Positions 1 to 7,031 of a DNA stretch of 11,209 nt are shown here, piece after piece. Where the stretch lies: NCBI GenBank assembly GCA_900550065.1, contig URQR01000052.1:1-11209 (forward strand). The letters run 5' to 3'. The stretch's first letter is position 1, and each line of letters begins with the position of its first letter. Source of the stretch: an uncultured Eubacteriales bacterium. GTDB taxonomy: Bacteria; Bacillota; Clostridia; UBA1381; UMGS1253. Made by a program: the position numbers and the translations under genes. The notes under the pieces are model-generated. The model was not told the DNA's origin and ran no database searches. It saw only the letters and a program-made list of their open reading frames with translations.

Positions 1-1
1 C

Positions 2-1069
2 GGCGGTGTTGTTGCAGTAAGCGACTTCAACCTTGAAATTGAGGATAAAGAGTTTATCATCCTGGTTGGCCCTTCCGGCTGCGGTAAGTCTACGACGCTT
101 CGTATGATTGCGGGTCTGGAGGAAATCAGCGATGGTGAGTTATACATAGACGACCGCCTCGTAAACGAGGTTGCGCCGAAAGACAGAGATATCGCGATGG
201 TGTTCCAGAACTACGCGCTGTATCCGCATATGACAGTGTTTGAGAACATGGCGTTCGGCTTAAAGCTCCGTAAAACGCCGAAGGATGAGATTAAGCGCCG
301 CGTACACGAAGCGGCACAGATTCTTGATATTGAGCACCTGCTCGACAGAAAGCCGAAGGCTCTTTCCGGTGGTCAGAGACAGCGTGTTGCGCTCGGCCGT
401 GCAATCGTACGTGAGCCGAAGGTATTCTTGATGGACGAACCGCTCTCCAACTTGGACGCGAAGCTGCGTGTGCAGATGCGTACAGAGATTGGTAAGCTCC
501 ATCACAAGCTGCAGACAACGTTTATCTACGTTACGCATGACCAGACGGAAGCGATGACGATGGGCAGCCGTATCGTTGTTATGAAGGACGGTATCATCCA
601 GCAGGTTGACTCGCCGGCGAACCTTTACATGAATCCGTGCAATATGTTCGTTGCCGGCTTTATCGGTAGCCCGCAGATGAACTTTGTTAACGCAAAGGTT
701 GCGAAGCGCGCTGACGGGATTTGGCTGGAGTTTGGAAAGAGTGCGGTAAAGCTGCCTGAGGGCAGAGCCGCAAGCCTTGACAACAGCTATATCGGCAAAG
801 AGGTTATCATGGGTATCCGTCCGGAAAACGTACACGACGAGGAGTCGTATCTGTCGACTATGCCGGACAGCATCGTTGACGCTGATGTAGAAATCACGGA
901 AATGATGGGTGCTGAGACGTATCTCTACCTCATGATTGAGGGGACGCAGTTTGTTGCAAGGGTTAACCCGCGCTCGACTGTTAAGCCGAACGATAAGATT
1001 AAGGTTGCACTCGAAGGCAACAAGATCCATCTGTTCGACAAGGATACAGAAATGGCAATTTTGAACTAA
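2..1069 (+). CDS. Sugar ABC transporter ATP-binding protein, MalK/UgpC/MsmK type (5'-partial)
   Basis: This is the cytoplasmic ATPase subunit that powers a carbohydrate importer by binding and hydrolysing ATP at the membrane permeases. The reading frame is open from base 2 without a start, so the gene begins left of the window; 355 codons are visible and, from family length, perhaps 15-20 are missing. An internal ATG at 104 lies after the Walker A motif and cannot be the true start. Visible residues: Walker A GPSGCGKST 23-31, Q-loop VFQNYAL 67-73, signature LSGGQ 121-125, Walker B with MDEP 144-147, D-loop SNLD 149-152, H-loop VTHD with His 179, then a C-terminal TOBE/MalK-like regulatory region from about residue 240. 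MsmK/UgpC-type ATPases often serve several sugar importers, and no permease or binding protein is visible here, so the substrate is unknown. The gene ends at a hairpin terminator shared with the convergent iron operon. Confidence 0.95.
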   Translation, partial: GGVVAVSDFNLEIEDKEFIILVGPSGCGKSTTLRMIAGLEEISDGELYIDDRLVNEVAPKDRDIAMVFQNYALYPHMTVFENMAFGLKLRKTPKDEIKRRVHEAAQILDIEHLLDRKPKALSGGQRQRVALGRAIVREPKVFLMDEPLSNLDAKLRVQMRTEIGKLHHKLQTTFIYVTHDQTEAMTMGSRIVVMKDGIIQQVDSPANLYMNPCNMFVAGFIGSPQMNFVNAKVAKRADGIWLEFGKSAVKLPEGRAASLDNSYIGKEVIMGIRPENVHDEESYLSTMPDSIVDADVEITEMMGAETYLYLMIEGTQFVARVNPRSTVKPNDKIKVALEGNKIHLFDKDTEMAILN

Positions 1070-1082
1070 TAAAAGCAATAAT

Positions 1083-1113
1083 AAACTCCCCCGATTATTC
1101 GGGGGAGTTTTTG
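1083..1113. terminator. Shared hairpin terminator between convergent ABC ATPase and feo operon
   Basis: A perfect 12-bp stem (1083-1094 with 1099-1110) closes a four-base loop, and the plus strand continues with TTGTTTT. It therefore terminates the ABC gene 13 bp after its stop codon. On the minus strand the hairpin covers the last codons and stop of the Cys-rich peptide gene and is followed by a less regular AT-rich tract, so it may also terminate the feo operon. Confidence 0.9.
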
Positions 1114-1286
1114 TTTTCCTTATCGTTATGTGGTTCGGCGCACATATCCGCATGCGGACACCCGCCGCATCCACTGCATCCGCCGCAGCACCCGCCTCCG
1201 TTTTTCTTCCGCCGCCTGAAAAACCAAAAGGCGACAAATACGAGTGCAAGCAGCACGAGGATAATAACAATATCGACCGGTTTCAT
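1095..1286 (-). CDS. FeoB-associated Cys-rich membrane peptide
   Basis: A 63-residue membrane peptide encoded last in the feo operon. Residues 4-23 form one hydrophobic helix, followed by a basic stop-transfer stretch RRRKK (24-28), which predicts a cytoplasmic C-terminal tail. The tail is rich in Gly and Cys, with six cysteines at 33, 34, 37, 40, 43 and 49 plus His 45 and 52, a plausible metal-binding cluster. Small proteins of this design beside feoB are a recognised family (FeoB-associated Cys-rich membrane protein); a role in Fe(II) handling or FeoB function is inferred from that linkage. The ATG has the SD-like AAGGTGG (1294-1300) seven bases upstream, directly against the feoB stop codon, so the two genes are coupled. 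The last four residues (NSPE) are encoded within the terminator stem and the TAA lies in its loop. Confidence 0.9.
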   Translation of the reverse strand: MKPVDIVIILVLLALVFVAFWFFRRRKKNGGGCCGGCSGCGGCPHADMCAEPHNDKENKNSPE

Positions 1287-1300
1287 GAAAATACCACCTT

Positions 1301-3325
1301 CTATCCAAAAAACAGTAGTCCAAAGCTATAGACGAGAAATGCCGCTACCCACGCAAACGCCGTCTGATACAGCATCACAAGCAAGGCGTTTTTATAGCCG
1401 CCGAGCTCACGCTTGACCGCTGCCATTGCTGCCACACAGGGCATATACAGCAGCGTGAATATAAGGAACGACACCGCCTGCAAGGGCGTAAACATGCCCG
1501 CTAAAATAGGAATGAGCGAGCTGGAGTCGCCCGCGCCCGTCAGGACGGCGAACGTGCTGACAACGGCCTCCTTTGCGGTAAGTCCCGTGATTAATGCTGT
1601 TACGGCCTGCCAGTTGCCGAAGCCGAGCGGTGCAAAGATTGGCGCAACAAATTTACCAATGCTTGCAAGAATACTCTGTGCGCTGTCCTCGACCATTTCA
1701 AAGTGCAAATCAAAGCTTTGCAAAAGCCAAATCACAATCGTCGCAAAAAAGATGATTGTAAATGCTTTCATAATAAAATCTTTTGCCTTTTCCCACATGT
1801 GCAGACAGACGCTTTTTGCCGATGGCAGGCGGTAAGCTGGAAGCTCCATGACAAATGGTACGGGCTTACCCTTAAACAGTGTGTTTTTGAGCAGCAGGGC
1901 GGACAGAATTCCCATCAGTATTCCGAACACATACAGCCCCGTCATCACGAGTGCACCGTTATTCGGAAAGAACGCCGCCGTGAAGATTGCGTAAATCGGC
2001 AGCTTTGCGCTGCACGAAATAAACGGAATGAGCATAATTGTCAGACGTCGGTCGCGCTCGCTTGACAGGGTCCGCGTTGCCATGATTGCCGGAACGGAGC
2101 AGCCAAAGCCAATCAGCATCGGCACAAAGGAACGGCCCGAAAGTCCAATTTTGCGCAGCAGCTTATCCATAACAAACGCAACACGCGCCATATATCCGCT
2201 GTCCTCCAATATAGACAGCAGGAAAAACAGGATTACAATTGTCGGCAGGAAGGACAACACGCTGCCTACGCCTGCGAAAACACCGTCAATGAGAAGGGAG
2301 CGCAGCCATTCGCTGACCTGTATATATGCCAAGAAATCGCTTGTGAGCTGTGTCACATAGTCGATGCCCTCACTTAATAAATCGGAAAGCACGGGGCCGA
2401 CAAGGCCAAACGTAATCCAGAAAACGAGCAGCATGATACCCAAAAAAATCGGGAGTGCAAACACCTTGTGCGTTAGCACCTTATCAATTTGAATGGAGCG
2501 GAATTGCTGTTTTGTCTGGGTGTGCCGCTTTTCTACGCACACGGCGCACAGCTTTTCAATAAAGTCGTAGCGCATATCCGCCAAAGCCGCGTCACGGTAA
2601 GTGCCGAGCGATTTTTCCATATTCTGTACAAGAATTGTGATTAAATCCACCTCGTCTTTATGGAGCGCCAGCTTTTTCATCATCGGCGTATCGCCCTCGA
2701 CAAGCTTTGTCGCGGCGAAGCGCGTCGGGATACCTGCCGCCGTCGCATGGTCTTCAATAATATGTGCGATGGAGTGAATCGCTTTGTGCAGCTCGCCGCC
2801 CGCCTGACAAAAATCGGTTTTTTGCGGCCGCACCCCGTTTTTTACGGTTACAACCGCACGGGCAATCAGCTCATCAATCCCGTCGTTCTTGCTGGCGGAA
2901 ATCGGCACGACTGGTACGCCGAGCCCCTCCGAGAGCTTGTCTATGTCAATATAATTCCCGTTTGCCGTCACTTCATCCATCATGTTGAGCGCAAGAACCA
3001 TCGGGATTTGCAGCTCGGTTAGCTGGAGCGTGAGGTAAAGGTTTCTCTCTATGTTCGTCGCGTCGACAATATTGATAATGCCGTCCGGCTTCTCGTTTAG
3101 GGCAAAGTCGCGCGTGACAACCTCCTCCGCCGTATAGGGCGACAAAGAGTAAATACCGGGCAGGTCGACGACGGATGCATCTTTGTGCTTGCGGATTGTG
3201 CCCTCCTTTTTTTCAACCGTTACGCCCGGAAAATTGCCGACATGCTGGTTCGAGCCGGTCAGTTGGTTAAACAGTGTTGTTTTGCCTGAATTTTGATTGC
3301 CGATTAAGGCAAAGGTCATACTCAA
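1301..3325 (-). CDS. feoB: Ferrous iron transport protein B (FeoB)
   Basis: FeoB is the inner-membrane Fe(II) transporter with an N-terminal G-protein domain. In this 674-residue form the GTPase motifs are G1 GNQNSGKT 9-16, the G2 threonine in PGVTVE near 36, G3 DLPG 54-57, G4 NMMD 114-117 and G5 SASK 143-146. A helical insert follows to about 285, then a polytopic membrane part with two gate-like regions and the conserved Cys-containing segments GFGCSVPAIMATR and MPCVAAMAAVKRELG. Length is normal for the family, and no FeoC domain is fused. The first codon is a TTG directly after the feoA stop, five bases from GAGGTGG (3331-3337). An in-frame ATG at 3319, eleven bases from the same site, is an alternative giving MTFALIGNQNSGKT. 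It forms an operon with feoA upstream and the Cys-rich peptide downstream. Function is certain at family level; only the exact start is open. Confidence 0.97.
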   Translation of the reverse strand: MSMTFALIGNQNSGKTTLFNQLTGSNQHVGNFPGVTVEKKEGTIRKHKDASVVDLPGIYSLSPYTAEEVVTRDFALNEKPDGIINIVDATNIERNLYLTLQLTELQIPMVLALNMMDEVTANGNYIDIDKLSEGLGVPVVPISASKNDGIDELIARAVVTVKNGVRPQKTDFCQAGGELHKAIHSIAHIIEDHATAAGIPTRFAATKLVEGDTPMMKKLALHKDEVDLITILVQNMEKSLGTYRDAALADMRYDFIEKLCAVCVEKRHTQTKQQFRSIQIDKVLTHKVFALPIFLGIMLLVFWITFGLVGPVLSDLLSEGIDYVTQLTSDFLAYIQVSEWLRSLLIDGVFAGVGSVLSFLPTIVILFFLLSILEDSGYMARVAFVMDKLLRKIGLSGRSFVPMLIGFGCSVPAIMATRTLSSERDRRLTIMLIPFISCSAKLPIYAIFTAAFFPNNGALVMTGLYVFGILMGILSALLLKNTLFKGKPVPFVMELPAYRLPSAKSVCLHMWEKAKDFIMKAFTIIFFATIVIWLLQSFDLHFEMVEDSAQSILASIGKFVAPIFAPLGFGNWQAVTALITGLTAKEAVVSTFAVLTGAGDSSSLIPILAGMFTPLQAVSFLIFTLLYMPCVAAMAAVKRELGGYKNALLVMLYQTAFAWVAAFLVYSFGLLFFG

Positions 3326-3553
3326 TCATACCACCTCATTTATCTCAATGTTCTTTGCGTCTTCTTTTCGCAGTGTCAGCTCATAGCCGCGCAGAAAAAG
3401 CTCAATCGGGTCGCCCAAAGGTGCAACCTTGCGCACCATGACCTTCGTTTTCGGTGTCAGTCCCATATCCAGAAGGCGCCGCCGGAGCGCGCCGTCGCCG
3501 CCGACAGCCGTAATAATTCCACTACTACCTATTTTAAGCTCGCTGAGTGTCAA
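3326..3553 (-). CDS. feoA: Ferrous iron transport protein A (FeoA)
   Basis: A 75-residue cytoplasmic SH3-like protein that partners FeoB in Fe(II) uptake. The sequence shows the FeoA pattern: an opening TLSELKIGSSGII strand, the RRRLLDMGLTPKTKV core near residues 24-38, and the late GDPIELFLRGYELTLRKEDA strand segment. The start is TTG (3551-3553), supported by a strong AAGGAGG (3561-3567) seven bases upstream; no suitable ATG lies nearby. The TGA is followed immediately by the feoB TTG, so translation is probably coupled. It is first in the operon, 64 bases or so behind a predicted transcription start, and its leader contains an inverted repeat that may be a metal-regulator site. Confidence 0.95.
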   Translation of the reverse strand: MTLSELKIGSSGIITAVGGDGALRRRLLDMGLTPKTKVMVRKVAPLGDPIELFLRGYELTLRKEDAKNIEINEVV

Positions 3554-3579
3554 ATAGAACCCTCCTTTTATTTAAAAAA

Positions 3580-3597
3580 AGTTAGCCCAATCTAACT
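3580..3597. promoter_or_regulatory. Candidate metal-regulator dyad in the feoA leader
   Basis: AGTTAG-N6-CTAACT is a perfect inverted repeat with six-base arms, located about 20-38 bases after the predicted transcription start and upstream of the feoA ribosome binding site. The GTTAG/CTAAC half-sites resemble those of DtxR/IdeR-family operators, although the usual half-site spacing is shorter. In RNA it could also form a short hairpin. Confidence 0.4.
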
Positions 3598-3623
3598 GTA
3601 TGATAAAAACCATTCAATACTAT

Positions 3624-3652
3624 ATTATATACTGTGACAGTGTTTATGTCAA
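3624..3652 (-). promoter_or_regulatory. Perfect sigma-A promoter of the feo operon
   Basis: Read on the minus strand, TTGACA (3647-3652) and TATAAT (3624-3629) are separated by exactly 17 bases. All twelve hexamer positions match the consensus, and transcription should start near 3617. Such a strong promoter for an iron importer would normally need repression, which fits the dyads inside and just downstream of it. Confidence 0.85.
3631..3641. promoter_or_regulatory. Candidate operator in the feo promoter spacer
   Basis: ACTGT-G-ACAGT is a perfect 5-1-5 inverted repeat lying wholly between the -10 and -35 hexamers of the feo promoter. A repressor bound there would block RNA polymerase. It does not resemble the classical Fur box, so the cognate regulator cannot be named; chance is possible for arms this short. 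Confidence 0.4.
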
Positions 3653-3712
3653 TAATTCCAACGTTCCAATGTAAGGAAAACCGCGCAAATAAGTACGCAG
3701 GCAAAAAAACTA

Positions 3713-3741
3713 TTGAAAAAAAGGAAGAATTATAATAGAAT
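3713..3741 (+). promoter_or_regulatory. Predicted promoter of the tepA–ylzJ–glycosyltransferase operon
   Basis: TTGAAA (3713-3718) and TAGAAT (3736-3741) are 17 bases apart, each with five of six consensus matches. A better-looking TATAAT at 3731-3736 is only 12 bases from the -35 and is therefore unlikely to pair with it. The -10 lies in a short AT-rich tract with three tandem TAGAA units (3736-3750). The leader to the tepA start would be about 107 bases. Confidence 0.5.
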
Positions 3742-3854
3742 AGAATAGAAAATCAAATATTATAGATATTATTGGTTTTGTCCTGACAGCAGCACATATT
3801 TTTTCTATGTAAAATCCATACTAAGCTGAGACTACAGTGAAGGAGGATTTTATT

Positions 3855-4523
3855 TTGGATAAACAAAACGGACAGCAGGGTGGGCTGACAGAGGCAAACA
3901 GTAAAACGGTCAACATCCATTGTTTGAATATTATAGGGCAGATTGAGGGGCATATGATTTTGCCGCCGCAGGATAAGGCGACAAAGTACGAGTATATCCT
4001 GCCGCAGTTGGTGGCGCTTGAGCAGGACGACAGCGTAGAAGGACTTTTAGTAATTTTGAACACGGCCGGCGGCGACGTTGAAGCGGGACTTGCAATTTCG
4101 GAAATGATTGCTGGGATGAGCAAGCCGACCGTGTCACTCGTGCTGGGCGGTGGGCATAGCATCGGTGTACCGCTTGCGGTGTCGGCGGACTATTCGTTTA
4201 TCGCGAAAAGCGCGGCGATGACGCTGCATCCGCTGCGGATGAATGGCATGGTAATCGGTGTAATGCAGACGTTTGACTATTTCAATAAAATACAGGATCG
4301 GATTGTCAGCTTTATTTCCGACCACAGCAATATCTCAAAAGAGGATTTTAACCGCTTAATGCTCAAAACGGGTGAAATCGCCAACGATGTTGGCAGTATC
4401 GTATTCGGTGAGGCGGCGGTGGAATGCGGCCTGATTGACAGCGTGGGAAGCCTAAGCGATGCGCTCGGCAAGCTCAAGGAGCTGATTGAAGCCAAAAAAG
4501 GGCAGGGGGAAGGCGAGGTATGA
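3855..4523 (+). CDS. tepA: ClpP-fold serine protease, TepA-like (translocation-enhancing protein family)
   Basis: A 222-residue member of the ClpP/crotonase-fold serine peptidases, most like TepA (YmfB), which was linked to protein translocation in Bacillus subtilis. The catalytic residues can be proposed from motifs: Ser 102 in GGGHSIG, His 125 in MTLHP, and Asp 178 in AND, just before the family's GEAAVECGLID segment. LNTAGGDVEAG (68-78) matches the substrate-binding strand region of ClpP relatives. No signal peptide is visible, so it is probably cytoplasmic. The frame is open to a GTG at 3837, but the ribosome binding site AGGAGG (3841-3846) lies inside that extension and is eight bases from TTG 3855, so TTG is the better start. 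The stop overlaps the ylzJ start by four bases (ATGA). In Bacillus tepA–ylzJ precede spoIIIE; here a glycosyltransferase gene follows. Confidence 0.87.
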   Translation: MDKQNGQQGGLTEANSKTVNIHCLNIIGQIEGHMILPPQDKATKYEYILPQLVALEQDDSVEGLLVILNTAGGDVEAGLAISEMIAGMSKPTVSLVLGGGHSIGVPLAVSADYSFIAKSAAMTLHPLRMNGMVIGVMQTFDYFNKIQDRIVSFISDHSNISKEDFNRLMLKTGEIANDVGSIVFGEAAVECGLIDSVGSLSDALGKLKELIEAKKGQGEGEV

Positions 4524-4738
4524 TTTATCACAGCGTCATCCCCTATGAGCACATTTTGTTTCAGCAGGCAGCACCGCAGGACAAGCAGCAGTCGCCTGCG
4601 CGAATTATGACGGTACACAGCGGTGTAACAATGGAGGTCAGTGTACTCGGCGACGGACACCGCAGGATTGAGCGGCTTTATTCGACCGACCCGCGGTCCT
4701 ACCTTGACCAGCAGTTCCGAATTGGTACGATATTGTAA
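4520..4738 (+). CDS. YlzJ-like protein
   Basis: A 72-residue protein of unknown function resembling YlzJ of Bacillus. The recognisable features are the opening MIYHSVIPYEHILF, a central VHSGVTMEV strand segment, and the ending RIERLYSTDPRSYLDQQFRIG, which matches the family's RxIRLxSTNPxDYL-type ending. It is soluble, with no membrane segment or cysteine motif. The ATG overlaps the tepA stop (ATGA) and is preceded by a purine-rich GGGGGAAGG, so the two are translationally coupled. Its constant pairing with tepA in Firmicutes suggests a shared process, but no biochemical role is established to my knowledge. Confidence 0.82.
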   Translation: MIYHSVIPYEHILFQQAAPQDKQQSPARIMTVHSGVTMEVSVLGDGHRRIERLYSTDPRSYLDQQFRIGTIL

Positions 4739-4823
4739 ATAGCAGAAGTGTATACGAATTTGTGCGGGCGCTCTGCCCGCATAGTTACATACGCGCAAAT
4801 CCAAGATAAGGGAGACAGCGGTA
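4739..4823 (+). other. Gap between ylzJ and GT2 gene with hairpin
   Basis: The 85-bp interval holds a hairpin with TGCGGGC (4763-4769) pairing to GCCCGCA (4775-4781), without a following T-tract, so it is not a convincing terminator. A competing pairing joins ATTTGTGCG (4758-4766) with CGCGCAAAT (4792-4800) through one G-U pair. A weak promoter-like pair, TTGACC (4704-4709) and TACGAT (4726-4731) at 16-base spacing, lies in the end of ylzJ. The glycosyltransferase genes could thus be read from upstream or from this internal site. Confidence 0.35.
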
Positions 4824-5537
4824 TTGAAAGTATCGATAATTATTCCGGCCTACAACGAGGGCGGCCGGATACGGGAAACAATTGACAAGCTGCAAAAGCA
4901 TTTGGCACAGGGCGCGTACGACTATGAAATTCTCGTCGTCGATGACAAGAGCAGCGACAATACGGTTGACGCTGTAAAAAGTACGGGGCTTACGCCCGTA
5001 TGTCTGCCGCAGAACAGGGGCAAGGGTGGGGCGGTAAAACGCGGTGTGAAAGTTGCAACAGGCGACGTAATTATCTTTACGGACGCCGATCTGCCGTATG
5101 ATTTATCGCTGATTGAGGAAAGCATCGTGCATATTGGGCAGGGGGCCGACCTCGCAATCGGAAGCCGGGAGGGCACTGGTTACGAAGCATACGGGCTCGT
5201 GCGCCGTATTAGCTCCGCTGCATTTTCCTTTATCACAAATCTGCTTCTGCATCTCGGAATCAATGATACGCAGTGCGGTTTTAAAGCATTTTCCGCCCGC
5301 GCCGCGCATATGATTTTTCAGCGTGTGACGATTGATGGGTTCGGCTTTGACGCAGAGGCGCTCTTTATTGCAAAAAAGCTCGGCCTGCGTATTGAAAAGG
5401 TGGCGGCCTATATGAAAGCACCGCCCGTCGGGAGCAGCGTAAGCCCGCTGCGCGACGGTGTGACGATGCTGAATTCGCTGTTTATAGTGGCAAAGAACGA
5501 TAAGCGGGGGTTATACGCGCCCGGGAAAGAAAAATAG
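4824..5537 (+). CDS. GT2 glycosyltransferase, DPM1/ALG5-like polyprenyl-phosphate sugar synthase type
   Basis: A 237-residue GT-A fold glycosyltransferase of family 2. Motifs: PAYNEGGRI 8-16, nucleotide-binding VVDDKSSDNT 38-47, the metal-binding DADLPYD 87-93, GSREG 113-117, and the DTQCGFKAF block 148-156 followed by FGFDAEALFIAKKLG 173-187, a combination typical of dolichyl/polyprenyl-phosphate glucosyl- and mannosyltransferases. Such enzymes move a sugar from a nucleotide donor to a lipid phosphate on the cytoplasmic face. No C-terminal membrane helices are present, so it would associate peripherally. The start is TTG, nine bases after AAGGGAG (4808-4814). The next gene starts two bases after its stop and encodes a GT-C-like membrane protein, the usual user of such lipid-linked donors. 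The transferred sugar cannot be told from sequence. Confidence 0.88.
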   Translation: MKVSIIIPAYNEGGRIRETIDKLQKHLAQGAYDYEILVVDDKSSDNTVDAVKSTGLTPVCLPQNRGKGGAVKRGVKVATGDVIIFTDADLPYDLSLIEESIVHIGQGADLAIGSREGTGYEAYGLVRRISSAAFSFITNLLLHLGINDTQCGFKAFSARAAHMIFQRVTIDGFGFDAEALFIAKKLGLRIEKVAAYMKAPPVGSSVSPLRDGVTMLNSLFIVAKNDKRGLYAPGKEK

Positions 5538-5539
5538 GT

Positions 5540-7027
5540 ATGAGGACTGGGGTGGATGGGTTGATTGGGAAAATGACAGAAAGGCGGAGAGAACTGCTGT
5601 TCTTGGCTGCGGCGTTTGCGCTGTATTTATGCCGGTATGCGGCTTATGGATTCGTCTACTATCCGCTTTTGGACGACCATATCCAGTACTACTGGTATCC
5701 ACAAATTGAGGGAACAGTTCAAAATGTGTTTCTTCATATCGGGACAATCAGCACCCGCCCGCTGGCGGGTATCTTTGACGTGTACGTATGGGGCTGGCTG
5801 TACATACATGCACCGTGGTCAATTTTGTTTTTGACCGCTGTTTTGAATCTGCTTGGTATCTATTTTTTAAAGCGGGTGTTAGAGGATATCGGTATCGGCG
5901 TAGGCGGCGTGTTTTACTTACTGCTGTTGTTTTTGCCGATTGGCTTTGAGGCACAGTATTGGCTCAGCGCGTCGTCGCGGGTGATTGTGGGGGTGTTTTT
6001 CGCGGGCCTGAGCCTTGTGCTGTTTCAGCGTTATACCAGAGCAAGGCGCTGGTATTGGCTTGCGCTTTTTGCTGCGGTGCAGCTTGCGTCGTATTGCTTT
6101 TATGAGCAGACGGCGATTTTATCCTTTCTGCTCTGCTGTGCCTATTTTTATAAAACGAAGCAGAATTGGAAGCTGTATTTGATTCCGCTGGCCAATGGCT
6201 GTATCATCGGCATCTATTATCTGCTGATGCGCAATGTGGGTGCGCTGAGCGGGCGTGTGGCGGGGCTGACGCTCGGCGAGCTCGGGCCGCATCTGCTTTT
6301 TATGGTAAAAGAGCTTTATCATGTGATATGCATGGGCGTGGCTACGCTGAACGGAAATGGCCTTGTACGCGGGTGGGCGCTGGTACTGGAGAGTCCGTGG
6401 CTCATGGCCTTGCTCGCTGTTTTATCCGGTGTGTTTGCGTGGCTTTGTGGGCGGGAACGGCACGAGAGCGCGTTTTCGTTCTGGCTCGGGGCAGCGCTTG
6501 CGGTTTTTCCGCTTGCTCTGTTCTTTATCACGCGGGATTCGACCCTGCCGTACCGCGTCCTATATGTGCCGCTCATCGGCGCGGCGCTGATGCTCGGGTT
6601 TTTGCTTTCTAAACTGCGGCTAAACCGCATTGCCATGTCCGCACTCGTGTTCGTCATTGCTTTTTCGCTAAGTATTTGTTCCGTGAGCGAGATGCACGAT
6701 TACAGGGCGGTTTCGGAAATGGATGAGACGATTTGCAATAATATTATTGCCGCATTAGACGAAGACACACTTTCCGGCGAGCGGGAGTGTTATGTCGTGG
6801 GTGCAAAGCGGACCTATATAAAAGGGATTGTGGAGCATCGGGAGCATATTATTAACGCAACGTCGAGCGACTGGGCGCTGACGGGAGCGGTAAGACATTA
6901 TTTAAAGGGAAATGGAACAATCGAGCGGATGGTTCCTGTGGAGCAAATTACCGATGAGATTCGCAATAGCGGCGCACAGATACTGATATTAAACGACGAT
7001 TTAACCGTTACAAAGGAGGCGTATTGA
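5540..7027 (+). CDS. Multi-pass membrane protein, probable GT-C-type glycosyltransferase
   Basis: A 495-residue polytopic membrane protein with about nine to eleven hydrophobic segments between residues 18 and 382 and a soluble C-terminal tail of about 110 residues. I do not recognise a named family. Right after the first helix is YYPLLDDHIQYYW (40-52), with the paired aspartates 45-46 where GT-C enzymes carry their catalytic acidic motif in the first external loop; FEAQYWLSASSRV (136-148) and SYCFYEQ (184-190) look like conserved loop segments. GT-C enzymes use lipid-phosphate sugar donors outside the membrane, and the preceding GT2 gene could make such a donor. The start is uncertain: ATG 5540 has only a weak ribosome binding site, and ATG 5573 (residue 12) gives the more usual charged MTERRREL start. 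It could instead be a flippase or polymerase of the same pathway. Confidence 0.72.
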   Translation: MRTGVDGLIGKMTERRRELLFLAAAFALYLCRYAAYGFVYYPLLDDHIQYYWYPQIEGTVQNVFLHIGTISTRPLAGIFDVYVWGWLYIHAPWSILFLTAVLNLLGIYFLKRVLEDIGIGVGGVFYLLLLFLPIGFEAQYWLSASSRVIVGVFFAGLSLVLFQRYTRARRWYWLALFAAVQLASYCFYEQTAILSFLLCCAYFYKTKQNWKLYLIPLANGCIIGIYYLLMRNVGALSGRVAGLTLGELGPHLLFMVKELYHVICMGVATLNGNGLVRGWALVLESPWLMALLAVLSGVFAWLCGRERHESAFSFWLGAALAVFPLALFFITRDSTLPYRVLYVPLIGAALMLGFLLSKLRLNRIAMSALVFVIAFSLSICSVSEMHDYRAVSEMDETICNNIIAALDEDTLSGERECYVVGAKRTYIKGIVEHREHIINATSSDWALTGAVRHYLKGNGTIERMVPVEQITDEIRNSGAQILILNDDLTVTKEAY

Positions 7028-7031
7028 TCGT

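Noticed and set aside
260..1270. Long open frame antisense to the ABC ATPase
   Set aside because: It lies opposite a gene with all ABC motifs intact, has no recognisable domain, and its composition is that of a reverse-strand shadow.
1111..1416. Plus-strand open frames opposite the Cys-rich peptide and feoB end
   Set aside because: Low-complexity Pro/His-rich translation from the complement of Gly/Cys codons; the minus strand carries the recognisable family and ribosome binding site.
3554..3640. Riboswitch in the feoA leader
   Set aside because: The leader is only about 64 bases with one short hairpin; no known metal-riboswitch architecture could be seen.
3713..3736. TTGAAA with TATAAT 3731-3736 as the tepA promoter
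   Set aside because: Spacing of 12 bases is too short for sigma-A; TAGAAT at 3736-3741 gives 17.
3837..3854. GTG start at 3837 for the tepA-like gene
   Set aside because: The ribosome binding site AGGAGG would be inside the coding region, and no ribosome binding site precedes the GTG; TTG 3855 is correctly spaced.
4763..4781. Hairpin after ylzJ as an intrinsic terminator
   Set aside because: The stem is good but no T-tract follows, so termination there is not supported.
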